From assembly GCF_006149005.1 (NCBI RefSeq), contig NZ_VBSL01000008.1, forward strand, positions 62,001 to 126,000: a stretch of DNA of 64,000 bases, read 5' to 3'. Of the stretch, positions 7,862 to 15,910 are shown piece by piece. The stretch is from Larkinella sp. C7 (GTDB taxonomy: Bacteria; Bacteroidota; Bacteroidia; Cytophagales; Spirosomataceae). Each line of letters begins with the position of its first letter. The stretch's first letter is position 1. Under the pieces are notes generated by a model. That model saw only the letters and a list, made by a program, of their open reading frames with translations. It ran no database searches and was not told where the DNA came from. Made by a program: the position numbers and the translations under genes.

Positions 7862-8626
7862 TCACTCATACAACGCCTTCACGTCCAGGTTCGCCAGTTC
7901 GACCAGAAAACCGCTCAGTTTTTGGGTGACGTCCTCAAAATACCGTCTACCTTTTTCCGCCGTAGCCCGTTTCGGATTGCCAATCCCGGTGTCTTCCGTC
8001 ACCTGCGACCACTTGCGTTCGGCCCACGCCCAGCCTTCGCGCAGCGCCTGAACTTTCCATTTTTTGGCCGCTCCGTCACCGGCTTCATCCAGCGGCAAGA
8101 CCAGATCAGGACGGAGGTGCAGCAACAGGCTCGTCTCCATTTCGTCGGCATGGTCACCTTGGGGTTCGTCGAAATACTTCGATTTATCGAGGGCGTTAAA
8201 CCACGAGCAGGTGGTCAGGAACATGTTCGGATAGTGAACGCCCAGTTCGCGCAGCATGGTTTTGAAATCATTCCCGCCGTGGCTGTTCAGAATTAGGAGC
8301 TTGTAAATTCCCTGCCGGTTCAGCACTTCGATGATGTCGTTCAGAATGGCTTTCTGGGTACTCGGATACAGGTTGATATCGAGTAAAATATCGGTCTGCC
8401 CGGTGTTGACGCCAAATGGAATGGTGGGCAAAACCATGACTTTCGCGCCCTGCTCCCACGCCAGCCGTGCCGACTCAGCCGCAATCGTGTCGGCTTCAAT
8501 CACGTCCGTCGCATACGGCAAGTGGTAGTTGTGGGCTTCCGTAGCCCCCCACGGCAGAATGACGAGGTCGATCGGTTGGTCGTGAATGTGTTTCCAGTTG
8601 GCTTCAGCAAGAATGTAGGGGCGCAT
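7862..8626 (-). CDS. Creatininase-family amidohydrolase
   Basis: 254 residues, full length for the family. The metal-binding and catalytic signatures are present: GATEAHNYHLPYATD (Glu30, His32, Asp41), LNSHGGND (His116) and GDHADEMETS (about 158-166). Members hydrolyse cyclic or amide substrates (creatinine amidohydrolase, MftE-type peptidases, riboflavin-pathway ArfB); without pathway neighbours the substrate here is open. It has no signal peptide, so it is cytoplasmic. It is divergent from cydA, with the hairpin repeat 8638-8746 between them. Confidence 0.85.
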   Translation of the reverse strand: MRPYILAEANWKHIHDQPIDLVILPWGATEAHNYHLPYATDVIEADTIAAESARLAWEQGAKVMVLPTIPFGVNTGQTDILLDINLYPSTQKAILNDIIEVLNRQGIYKLLILNSHGGNDFKTMLRELGVHYPNMFLTTCSWFNALDKSKYFDEPQGDHADEMETSLLLHLRPDLVLPLDEAGDGAAKKWKVQALREGWAWAERKWSQVTEDTGIGNPKRATAEKGRRYFEDVTQKLSGFLVELANLDVKALYE

Positions 8627-8637
8627 GAGTTTAAGGG

Positions 8638-8746
8638 GTTATTTCACAGAGTTTACCAGAGGGAATCAAACGGGGCCGCCCGGCGGTTTATCAGAGAAAA
8701 AACGCTGCGTAACTCTGATGTTCGCTGATAAACTCTGCGAAATAAC
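8638..8746. repeat. Long palindromic intergenic repeat (copy 1, full hairpin)
   Basis: Outer arms of 22 bp (8638-8659 and 8725-8746) are complementary with two mismatches, enclosing a GC-rich core, ACGGGGCCGCCCGGCGGTT at 8670-8688, and a further small hairpin (TCAGAG...CTCTGA). A second copy of about 55 bp, including the identical 19-bp core in the same orientation, lies at 11721-11775 on the other side of cydAB. It has the look of a REP- or MITE-like dispersed element. Confidence 0.7.
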
Positions 8747-8838
8747 TCTTTTTATCACACACTCGAAAATCTTGTTCAAAACCATTATTTCGTGTCCCGT
8801 TCCGTAGTAACTTGCCCCCATTCCCATCTCCACCGGCT

Positions 8839-10200
8839 ATGGACCATGTTGAAATACTCTCCCGCATCCAGTTCGCCTTCACGATTGCTTTCCATTACAT
8901 ATATCCGCCCCTGAGCATCGGCCTTGGCGTGTGCCTGGTGTTCATGGAAGGCCTGTATTTGAAGACCAAAGACAAGGTGTATGAAGAACTGACCCGGTTT
9001 TGGGTCCGGATTTTCGCCCTCATTTTTGGTATCGGTGTTGCCACCGGCATTGTGATGGAGTTCGAGTTCGGCACCAACTGGGCGGTCTACTCCCGTTACG
9101 TCGGCGATATTTTCGGTAGCGCCCTGGCCGCCGAGGGCATTTTTGCCTTTGCCCTCGAATCCGCCTTTCTGGGGATTTTAATTTTCGGCTGGAACCGCGT
9201 CAGCCCACGCGTTCACTTTCTGTCGACGGTTCTGGTGGCCCTGGGCTCCATGTTTTCGGCCCTCTGGATTGTGGTCGCCAACTCGTGGCAGCAAACACCG
9301 ACGGGCTACCGCATCGAAGGCGAAGGCCTGAAAGCCCGCGCCGTGGTGACCGACTTCTGGGAGATGGTTTTCAATCCGTCGTCCATCGAGCGGTATTCGC
9401 ACGTTCTGATCGGCGCTTTTCTGGCCGGGTCGTTTCTGGTACTGAGCGTCAGTGCGTGGTATATTCTGAAACGGAAGTATCTGATTCACTCGCAAAAAGC
9501 CTTTAAGATTGCCTTGTGGGTAGCTGCCGTGTCGTCGCTGGGGCAACTGTTTACGGGTCACAAATCGGCGGAAGTGATCACGAAATACCAGCCCGCCAAA
9601 CTGGCCGCAATCGAAGGGCATTTTGAAACCGCCCCCGCCGATATGTACCTGCTGGGCTGGGTCGACGCCAAAAACCAAACCGTAACCGGGTTGAAAATAC
9701 CGGGCGGTTTGTCGTTTCTGGTTCACCAGGATTTCAAAAAACCCATTCCCGGTCTGAACAGTTTCAAACCCGAGAACCGCCCGGGAGCCATCAACTTTGT
9801 GTTTCAGACCTATCACCTGATGGTCGCCATCGGCATGACACTGATTGGTTTGTGCTGGCTGGCGATTTTTCTGCTTTATCGAAAAAAACTATTCCAGAAC
9901 CGGTGGCTGATGGGTGTTTTCGTCGGCTCGGTTCTGCTGCCCCAGATTGCCAACCAGGTCGGCTGGTACACGGCCGAAGTCGGTCGGCAACCGTGGGTGG
10001 TATACGGCCTGCTGCGAACCTCCGACGCGCTTTCGCAGGCCGTCAAAGCCGAACACGTCCTGATTTCGCTCATTCTGTTCACGCTGGTTTACGTCATCCT
10101 GTTCGTTTTATTCATTTACCTTTTGAACAAAAAAATTCAGCACGGCCCTGACATCGGCCCGGAAGACCCGGAAACGCCAAGCTCAAGATTTGAATTATGA
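8839..10200 (+). CDS. cydA: Cytochrome bd oxidase subunit I
   Basis: 453 residues from the ATG at 8839; the longer frame from 8812 only adds a nonconserved MPPFPSPPA. MDHVEILSRIQFAFTIAFHY places His19 exactly where subunit I of E. coli has the heme b595 ligand. The hallmark GWYTAEVGRQPWVVYGLL is present at about 385-402. About nine membrane helices are visible; the Q-loop is of the short type. With CydB it forms a quinol oxidase that reduces O2 to water at high affinity. The stop codon lies inside the left inverted repeat of the following cassette, and cydB is displaced 475 bp downstream. Confidence 0.95.
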   Translation: MDHVEILSRIQFAFTIAFHYIYPPLSIGLGVCLVFMEGLYLKTKDKVYEELTRFWVRIFALIFGIGVATGIVMEFEFGTNWAVYSRYVGDIFGSALAAEGIFAFALESAFLGILIFGWNRVSPRVHFLSTVLVALGSMFSALWIVVANSWQQTPTGYRIEGEGLKARAVVTDFWEMVFNPSSIERYSHVLIGAFLAGSFLVLSVSAWYILKRKYLIHSQKAFKIALWVAAVSSLGQLFTGHKSAEVITKYQPAKLAAIEGHFETAPADMYLLGWVDAKNQTVTGLKIPGGLSFLVHQDFKKPIPGLNSFKPENRPGAINFVFQTYHLMVAIGMTLIGLCWLAIFLLYRKKLFQNRWLMGVFVGSVLLPQIANQVGWYTAEVGRQPWVVYGLLRTSDALSQAVKAEHVLISLILFTLVYVILFVLFIYLLNKKIQHGPDIGPEDPETPSSRFEL

Positions 10201-10231
10201 ATGATGGATGATGGATGATGAACGATGAATG
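10191..10231. repeat. Left inverted repeat of the four-helix-bundle cassette
   Basis: TGAATTATGAATGATG, two GATGATG heptamers, then AACGATGAATG. Without the two heptamers it is an exact 27-bp inverted copy of 10635-10661. It includes the TGA of cydA. Confidence 0.7.
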
Positions 10232-10232
10232 T

Positions 10233-10595
10233 TCAGCTTGCGAGGTTTCTCTTTGTGTTAAGAATAATAGTGCGGATTAACTTTAACAAGCTGTTGGCAT
10301 CATTGTAAACACTAGTAAACTCCGCATCATTCAGATAATCAGTCGCTTTTAACAACTCGAGCCAATACATAACTTCATCGCATTCCTTTTGTGCAATACC
10401 CATTTTGTTGATAAAATCAGCCTTACTAACTGCATTATCGGCTTCACGAACATTAGCACCAATGGAAGTGCCGGAAAGAAGCAACTGCTTGCTCAAAACA
10501 TATTCCTGTTTACTCTTCGTAATGTATTGAAACAGGCGGATGGCGCGGATGGCAAACTGAAAACTATTTTCACGAACGATATTAACTTTTTTCAT
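10233..10595 (-). CDS. Four-helix-bundle protein (23S rRNA intervening-sequence-protein family)
   Basis: 120 residues, typical of the S23/IVP/Avd-like four-helix-bundle family. Signatures are NSFQFAIRAIRLFQYI, LLLSGTSIGANVREADNA, FINKMGIAQKECDEVMYWLELL, and a last helix LLKLIRTII. Proteins of this family occur in 23S rRNA intervening sequences, as accessory Avd in diversity-generating retroelements, and as stand-alone genes scattered through Bacteroidota; the function of stand-alone copies is unknown. It is antisense between cydA and cydB, is visibly more AT-rich than both, and is bounded by inverted repeats, all signs of insertion into an ancestral cydAB operon. Confidence 0.85.
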   Translation of the reverse strand: MKKVNIVRENSFQFAIRAIRLFQYITKSKQEYVLSKQLLLSGTSIGANVREADNAVSKADFINKMGIAQKECDEVMYWLELLKATDYLNDAEFTSVYNDANSLLKLIRTIILNTKRNLAS

Positions 10596-10634
10596 AATCA
10601 GGATAGAGACGGTGGATACTCCCTAAAGCTAAAC

Positions 10635-10661
10635 CATTCATCGTTCATCATTCATAATTCA
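10635..10661. repeat. Right inverted repeat of the four-helix-bundle cassette
   Basis: CATTCATCGTT followed by CATCATTCATAATTCA, the reverse complement of the left repeat minus its two GATGATG heptamers. It ends 13 bp before the cydB start. Confidence 0.7.
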
Positions 10662-10674
10662 TCGTTAAAAAGTC

Positions 10675-11709
10675 ATGGACACAATCCTCGGTCTCGACCT
10701 TCCCACCTGGTGGTTTTTGCTGATTGGTGCGCTCATCAGCGGGTACGGTATTCTCGACGGTTTCGATCTGGGTGCGGGGGCCTTGCACCTGTTTTTTCGG
10801 AAAGAGCAAAGCCGCCGGATTGCCCTGAACGCCATCGGCCCGGTTTGGGATGGCAACGAAGTCTGGCTCGTGATTGGCGCTGGAGCGCTGTTTGCGGCCT
10901 TTCCGCTGGTGTATGGAACCCTCCTGTCGGTTTTTTACCTGCCGTTTATCCTGCTGCTGGTCGCCATTATTTTCCGCGCCATTTCGATTGAGTTTCGGAG
11001 CAAGGAAGAAATGACCTGGTGGCGCGCACTGTGGGATGTGTGCTACTGTCTGTCGAGCAGCACCATTGCGTTGCTGTTCGGGCTGATTCTGGGCAACCTG
11101 ATTCAGGGCATTCCACTTGACAAAGACTACCAGTTTGTCGGACGCCTGCGGGACTTCTTCAACCCCTATGCCCTGCTGATTTCGGTGACGGTTCTGTCGC
11201 TGTTCATGCTGCACGGGGCCATGTATCTCGCCATGAAAACCGAAGACCGGCTGTACGCCAAAATGACGATTCTGATCAACCAGACCAGTAAATTTTTCAT
11301 TCTCTGCTTCATCACGTCGTCCATGGCCACGCTCATCTACGTACCGCACATGGCCGCCATTTTCCACAAATACCCCGTTTTGTTCGCCTTGCCGGTCAGT
11401 GCAGTGCTGATCGTGCTGAACATGCGCCGGATGATCGAAAAACGGCGGTATTTGCGGGGCTTCATTTCGTCGGCCGTCACTACGGCCCTGCTGCTGGTGC
11501 TGTTTGCATCCGGTTTGTATCCCAATCTGGTGCTGTCCAATTACGACGTGCGCGGGAACATCAGCATCTACGAAGCTGCTTCGACGGACAGTTCTTTGCG
11601 GACGATGCTGCTCTTTGCCGTCATCGGCATGCCCCTCGTACTGACCTATACGGTTTTCGTTTTCTGGACATTTCGGGGGAAAGTGAAGCTGGAGGATACG
11701 AGTTATTGA
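10675..11709 (+). CDS. cydB: Cytochrome bd oxidase subunit II
   Basis: 344 residues, the usual length. The N-terminus LPTWWFLLIGALISGYGILDGFDLG-type segment (residues about 9-33) with the GFDLG signature and the WDGNEVWLV motif (about 58-66) are diagnostic for CydB; about eight membrane helices follow. It forms the heterodimeric bd oxidase with CydA. No cydX-like small ORF was found after it. Co-transcription with cydA would have to pass through the antisense four-helix-bundle cassette. The downstream gap to the convergent S41 protease contains repeat copy 2. Confidence 0.95.
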   Translation: MDTILGLDLPTWWFLLIGALISGYGILDGFDLGAGALHLFFRKEQSRRIALNAIGPVWDGNEVWLVIGAGALFAAFPLVYGTLLSVFYLPFILLLVAIIFRAISIEFRSKEEMTWWRALWDVCYCLSSSTIALLFGLILGNLIQGIPLDKDYQFVGRLRDFFNPYALLISVTVLSLFMLHGAMYLAMKTEDRLYAKMTILINQTSKFFILCFITSSMATLIYVPHMAAIFHKYPVLFALPVSAVLIVLNMRRMIEKRRYLRGFISSAVTTALLLVLFASGLYPNLVLSNYDVRGNISIYEAASTDSSLRTMLLFAVIGMPLVLTYTVFVFWTFRGKVKLEDTSY

Positions 11710-11720
11710 GCCAAGCGTTG

Positions 11721-11775
11721 TTTCGCAGAGTCGAGCGGAGGAAAAGGGACGGGGCCGCCCGGCGGTTAAGCGGAG
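11721..11775. repeat. Palindromic intergenic repeat (copy 2)
   Basis: Aligns without gaps over 55 bp with 8642-8696, including an identical 19-bp core (ACGGGGCCGCCCGGCGGTT at 11749-11767). The two copies flank the cydAB region as direct repeats 3.1 kb apart. Copy 2 lacks the distal arm that makes copy 1 a long hairpin. Confidence 0.65.
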
Positions 11776-11781
11776 CGGTTC

Positions 11782-13230
11782 TTAATGGGAACTGCTGCTT
11801 CTGATAGCAGGTGCGGGCGTGTTCTGAAGGCGTTCGAGAGCCTGCTTCATCGCGCGGTCGTTGTTCGTTAACACATCGTCTATGGTTGGCACAACGGTGT
11901 GATCCGGGATGATTCCCTGTCCGGGTTTGAGGTCGTTCGGCAGATTTGCCATGCGGTAGCCGAACATGCCGATGCCGAGATCGATTTTGGAATTCGGCAG
12001 TTGGGTAACCGTAAAAATCCCGCTGTTGTCGCCCGCATAGCCGCCCCCGGTTTCCTGTCCGACAAAAACCGCTCGTTTGTCGGCGTGCATCCGAGCTGCC
12101 AACTCCGTGGTTACCGAAAAGCTCAAGCCATTGACCAGCACCAGCAGCCTGCCGTGAAAAGCATCGCGCTTCGGCTTCTGGATTTTCAGACCAGGCTGTT
12201 TGGTAAACACATATCCATCACCCCGCTTCCGGACAACGAGCCACTTGAATTTCCGGTACATCGCTGGCATCCAGGCCGGAAACGAGTAATTTTTCTTTTG
12301 CCGAACACGGATGTGATCGTAATAGCGGAACGGTTTTTCGGTCAGGTATTGGTACAGAGTAATGCCGTATTTCTCTTCTCCCCCTTCATTGTTTCGCAAA
12401 TCGAGCACCAGATTCTGCACCTGCTTTTCCTTCAGTTCCCGGAACGAATCTTTCAGAAAGGCCCGGTAGTCCTGCTCTTTTTTGTCGTCCCAAAACCGCT
12501 CGATGGTCATCACCGCCGTAGTCCCGTTTTCGATCAATGCCAGCCGGAAAGGCCGCTGTCTGGCGGGTTTTTGTTTTTCGTTGTATGCTTTGATTTGCTC
12601 AAGCGTTACGGATGAAAGTGATGCCGTTTTTTCCTCATTTCCAGCCCGATACCGAACCTCATGAATATCCGGCGATGCGATAAACGTAGCATAATAACCG
12701 GCAAAAAACTGATTCAGGTCTTCGTATTTCCCGTTGACGGTATGTCCATCCGCAAAGGTCATGTTGGGCAACAGCTTTTGAATAATGTCCGCGACGGATT
12801 TTCCATTGATCCGGGTCAGTTCCACCCCGTTCGGGACGGTTTCACTTCCGTAACTTCCCACCACCCAGGCTCTGTTTTCTACCATATACAGTTTCAGCGG
12901 AAACAGCTTACCGGTATGAAACGGATAGTGTTCATCCTGACCCGCCGGAATCCATTTGACGTGGCCATCTTTCAGCGCTACCAGCAGAGGAATCATCGTT
13001 TTGTAAAACGCCTGCTGCGTCATTGGACGATTGAACTGAGCTTCCGTTGCCGTAAAAAGGGAGTCGAACGTGGTTTTCGGTGTATACTGGTATGGGGCCG
13101 GATGGGCTTCATTGAGGACCGTTTGGAAACGGATGAAGTCGGTGCGAAGTTGTTCCGGCGTAAGCATCTGGGCCATCGCCACTGAACATTGAATGAGGAA
13201 GACTGAAAGTAGTAACAGGCTGTTTTTCAT
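11782..13230 (-). CDS. Exported S41 family (C-terminal-processing-like) peptidase
   Basis: 482 residues from the ATG at 13230, which starts a good signal peptide (MKNSLLLLSVFLIQCSVAMAQ); the longer frame to 13350 overlaps the next gene and is rejected. The S41 domain shows VQNLVLDLRNNEGGEE and LLVLVNGLSFSVTTELAARM, with Ser372 (GLSFS) the likely nucleophile. A PDZ-like stretch (TRINGKSVADIIQKLL, about 135-150) precedes it. It is predicted to be periplasmic or surface-lipid-side and to cleave peptides; the true substrate is unknown. It is downstream of a LytS/LytTR pair, with about 105 bp between. Confidence 0.85.
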   Translation of the reverse strand: MKNSLLLLSVFLIQCSVAMAQMLTPEQLRTDFIRFQTVLNEAHPAPYQYTPKTTFDSLFTATEAQFNRPMTQQAFYKTMIPLLVALKDGHVKWIPAGQDEHYPFHTGKLFPLKLYMVENRAWVVGSYGSETVPNGVELTRINGKSVADIIQKLLPNMTFADGHTVNGKYEDLNQFFAGYYATFIASPDIHEVRYRAGNEEKTASLSSVTLEQIKAYNEKQKPARQRPFRLALIENGTTAVMTIERFWDDKKEQDYRAFLKDSFRELKEKQVQNLVLDLRNNEGGEEKYGITLYQYLTEKPFRYYDHIRVRQKKNYSFPAWMPAMYRKFKWLVVRKRGDGYVFTKQPGLKIQKPKRDAFHGRLLVLVNGLSFSVTTELAARMHADKRAVFVGQETGGGYAGDNSGIFTVTQLPNSKIDLGIGMFGYRMANLPNDLKPGQGIIPDHTVVPTIDDVLTNNDRAMKQALERLQNTPAPAIRSSSSH

Positions 13231-13334
13231 CGCATTTGTTGTTCGTTTTAGCGACACAAAACTGCCTGAAAAAAGCCGTTGCCCCAACGCAGTGGCCACC
13301 GAATCGTTGAGTTTTGCCTCCGAAGCGTCGGATT

Positions 13335-14138
13335 TCACTCCCCTAACCAAATCCGAAACTCCCCGGCTTTTTCCCGGCTGACGATCACTTCTTCCTCGAA
13401 AACCGGGCGCAGGCTCACTTTGAGTTTTCCGTTAAAATAGAGATTCACTTTGTCGATGGCCCGCAGTTCGGCAATGATCTGGCGATTCAGTCGAAAAAAC
13501 CGGTTGGGGTCGAGCAGGGTCGAGAGTTCGTCCATCGTATAGTCGATCATCCATTCGTGTTCGTCGCGGGTTTTGAGGAACGACAACTTGTTTCGGGTGA
13601 AAATGTAGGCCACGTCTGACAGGGGAACCGAAAAAAGCCGTTGGCCCTGCTTGACCAAAAACCGGTCGCGATACGCGGGTTCGGCTGATGCGGGACGCTC
13701 TTCCGTAGACGACGAGGTCGCCAACTTCCGCAGCAGCTTGTCCAGCGAGGTTTTCAGGCCGTCGGGCTGTTCGAGAAAAGCCTCTTTCATCGTCCGCAGT
13801 TTCGTCAGGGCGCTCCGCAGGTCGTCTTCCTTGACCGGTTTCAGCAGGTAATCGATGCTGTTGACTTTGAACGCTTTCATGGCGTATTCGTCGTAGGCCG
13901 TCACGAAAATGACCGGACTCGAAACCGACACCCGGTTAAAGATTTCAAAACTCTGGCCGTCGGCCAGTTCGATATCCATCAGAATCAGATCCGGTTTGGG
14001 GTGGGTTTGCAGCCACTCCACCGACTCGTCCACGCTGACCGTCATCCCGGCCACGGTCGCGTCGGGTTCAACTTCCTGCACCAGCCGACGGAGTTTCCGG
14101 GCGGTGGCTTCTTCGTCTTCAACGATGAGAATAGTCAT
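13335..14138 (-). CDS. LytTR family response regulator
   Basis: 267 residues. Receiver domain at 1-115 with acidic pocket VEDEE, phosphoacceptor Asp55 (LILMDIEL) and Lys100 (YLLKPV). A LytTR DNA-binding domain occupies about 155-265 (FLVKQGQRLFSVPLSDVAYI, FFRLNRQIIAELRAI). It overlaps the upstream histidine kinase by 20 bp, so the pair is a translationally coupled two-component system. LytTR regulators bind paired direct repeats upstream of exported-protein genes; the S41 protease just downstream is a possible target. Confidence 0.92.
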   Translation of the reverse strand: MTILIVEDEEATARKLRRLVQEVEPDATVAGMTVSVDESVEWLQTHPKPDLILMDIELADGQSFEIFNRVSVSSPVIFVTAYDEYAMKAFKVNSIDYLLKPVKEDDLRSALTKLRTMKEAFLEQPDGLKTSLDKLLRKLATSSSTEERPASAEPAYRDRFLVKQGQRLFSVPLSDVAYIFTRNKLSFLKTRDEHEWMIDYTMDELSTLLDPNRFFRLNRQIIAELRAIDKVNLYFNGKLKVSLRPVFEEEVIVSREKAGEFRIWLGE

Positions 14139-15165
14139 AAGCAGTCACTTCAATCAAGGGAATCATGACCTGAAAACAGTCATCGGTTTGACGAACCACC
14201 ACCTCCGGTTGTTTCAGGAGCCGGTATTTGGTTGTGATGTTTGCCAAACCCGTACGGTTTGAAGGAATCACATTCTGTTTCTTTTGTAAACTATTGACCA
14301 CAAACAAGTTCTGTGCTTCATCGGTATAAATCCGGATCAGTAGCGGTTTGGTGGGCAACGCAACATTGTGCTTCACGGCGTTTTCCACCAGCAGTTGTAG
14401 CGTCAGCGGTGGCACGAGAAAGTCGAGATACCGCTCTTCGACGGTTATGTCGAGTTCGACACTGCGGCCAAAACGCATTTGCAGCAAATTGAAATACGCC
14501 CGAATAAAGGTTAATTCATGGTCCAAGCTCGTCAGCAGTTGCTCGTTGGTTTGCAGCACGTAGCGATACACCGACGCCAGTTCTTCAATAAACCGCTCCG
14601 CCTGTTTGGCATCTTCGGTCACCAGCGACGACAGCGTACTGAGGCTATTGAACAGAAAATGCGGATTAATCTGCGCCTTGAGCGAATCGAGCTGGCTTTG
14701 CAGGTTTTCTTTTTTGAGTTGCTCGGCTTCGTAATAGGTCGTCCACCACTGGCGGTAGAGGTGCTGCCCCTCATACAGGGCGGCAATCGGCAGGGTGAAT
14801 AAAAACGAGACCAGGGTTGTCACCCAGTAGGTTCCGCCCGGCAAGGGATAGCCCCAGAATTGGGTCACATCGTAGAGATACGTCACCGTCACCCGCTGAA
14901 TAATCGTAGCGCCTACAAACCAGCTCAGTTCCAGCAGAATCCGCTTCGTAGTCTGGTTAAGCCGGGGAAACTTCCGGCGGGCCAGCAGGATTCCCTGCCG
15001 GTTCACTTCCAGCAAAACCGTCCACTCGATCAGACTAATCAGCAGGGCCTGCAACCAGGTGATGTCTTCGGGGCCATTGTCGGGCTGGTAAAAAACGAAA
15101 GTAGCCACCACCGATACCACCAGGATGCCGATCAGGCGCAACCATCTGTCGTTCAGTTTTTCCAT
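14119..15165 (-). CDS. LytS-type membrane histidine kinase
   Basis: 348 residues. Four hydrophobic segments (about 9-26, 38-54, 80-98, 112-132) are followed by a coiled linker and the His_kinase domain with His169 in AQINPHFLFNSLSTL, the signature of the LytS/YehU class. The ATPase part is compact (LLVENAVKHNV N-box). It should phosphorylate the LytTR regulator encoded immediately downstream (20-bp overlap). The signal is unknown. Confidence 0.92.
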   Translation of the reverse strand: MEKLNDRWLRLIGILVVSVVATFVFYQPDNGPEDITWLQALLISLIEWTVLLEVNRQGILLARRKFPRLNQTTKRILLELSWFVGATIIQRVTVTYLYDVTQFWGYPLPGGTYWVTTLVSFLFTLPIAALYEGQHLYRQWWTTYYEAEQLKKENLQSQLDSLKAQINPHFLFNSLSTLSSLVTEDAKQAERFIEELASVYRYVLQTNEQLLTSLDHELTFIRAYFNLLQMRFGRSVELDITVEERYLDFLVPPLTLQLLVENAVKHNVALPTKPLLIRIYTDEAQNLFVVNSLQKKQNVIPSNRTGLANITTKYRLLKQPEVVVRQTDDCFQVMIPLIEVTAYDYSHR

Positions 15166-15332
15166 TGTTCCGTAAAGATGCTACAAAAGCCGCTGAACCG
15201 AAAGATGAGGTTGCTGAAGTGTCGGAAAGGGACGCTTGGGTGTTGGAATTGCAGATCTAAAATGAAACATGCAGTATTTACCCAACTTTTTGGTGACGAT
15301 TTGAAAGGATCAACGTCTAACTACCATGCCAG

Positions 15333-15575
15333 ATGTCGTTTAGAGATATGTCGAATTCAAAAGCGTATTATAGGCTACTGCATCTTGAAGCCGAACAACT
15401 GGAACTAATTGGTTTGGTATTGCAAGTCGAACTGGCCCTTTATGAGATACAGGAATTTCTGTATCTGACGAGAGAAAAAAGAGATTTTGAGAGTTATATT
15501 TACAATGAGATCATTGCAAGCCAAGTCCGCCTTAAAAATAGCATTCAACGGTATCACCGTGAATTGGAGAAATAG
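15333..15575 (+). CDS. Small helical protein of unknown function
   Basis: 80 residues (start at 15333, or 15348 giving 75). The sequence is almost entirely helix-forming and rich in Glu, Leu and Tyr (LLHLEAEQLELIGLVLQVEL, then SQVRLKNSIQRYHRELEK), suggesting a coiled coil or helical hairpin. No signal peptide. Base composition is clearly more AT-rich than the flanking kinase and catalase genes. It is followed 54 bp later by a second small coiled-coil ORF and then a bidirectional terminator, so the two may form one transcript. No family recognised. The 167 bp before it (15166-15332) show no clear promoter. Confidence 0.5.
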   Translation: MSFRDMSNSKAYYRLLHLEAEQLELIGLVLQVELALYEIQEFLYLTREKRDFESYIYNEIIASQVRLKNSIQRYHRELEK

Positions 15576-15629
15576 AACTAGATATTTCACACTGCCGATT
15601 CATGCTGGAACGCATAACCAATACCGATT

Positions 15630-15809
15630 ATGTTGAATCCTCAGGAAAAGACGAAACAAATTGAAATTGCTTATTCGGCGGTTGATCGGGCGAATGATCT
15701 TCTTACTAAAATCGCCTTGAAGACTGCTCAATTAGATCGTGATGTCAAAAAGCTCAAAAATGTACTATCTGAGCGCCTGGCTGAGCAAGAAGATCAGCAG
15801 CAAAAATAG
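15630..15809 (+). CDS. Small coiled-coil protein of unknown function
   Basis: 59 codons from the ATG at 15630 to TAG at 15807-15809. The product begins MLNPQEKTKQIEIAYSAV and continues as a strongly charged heptad-like helix (LLTKIALKTAQLDRDVKKL) ending in a Gln/Glu-rich tail. It has the AT-rich composition of the preceding 80-residue ORF. The pair ends at the terminator 15845-15899. Without comparative data it is only a probable gene. Confidence 0.45.
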   Translation: MLNPQEKTKQIEIAYSAVDRANDLLTKIALKTAQLDRDVKKLKNVLSERLAEQEDQQQK

Positions 15810-15844
15810 GTTTGGAATCCGGTTTTCCGATCCGGCAGAAAACC

Positions 15845-15899
15845 ATTCACCGAAAACGCCCGATTGTTCCAGTGAACAATCGGGCGTTTTTCGGTGAAT
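15845..15899. terminator. Bidirectional Rho-independent terminator
   Basis: Long hairpin: 24-25-base arms (15845-15868 and 15875-15899) with one bulged T and a 6-base loop. The GC core CGCCCGATTGTT is flanked by A and T tracts on both sides. It lies between the small plus-strand ORFs and the convergent Mn catalase gene and can serve both. Confidence 0.85.
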
Positions 15900-15910
15900 A
15901 ACAGGTTCCC

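Noticed and set aside
13231-13350. Extended N-terminus for the S41 protease
   Set aside because: It overlaps the LytTR regulator gene and would bury the signal peptide that begins at 13230.
14860-15408. 182-codon plus-strand frame
   Set aside because: Mostly antisense to the LytS-type kinase and overlaps the small helical ORF. The short MKHAVFTQLFGDD piece near 15260 looked gene-like but has no continuation.
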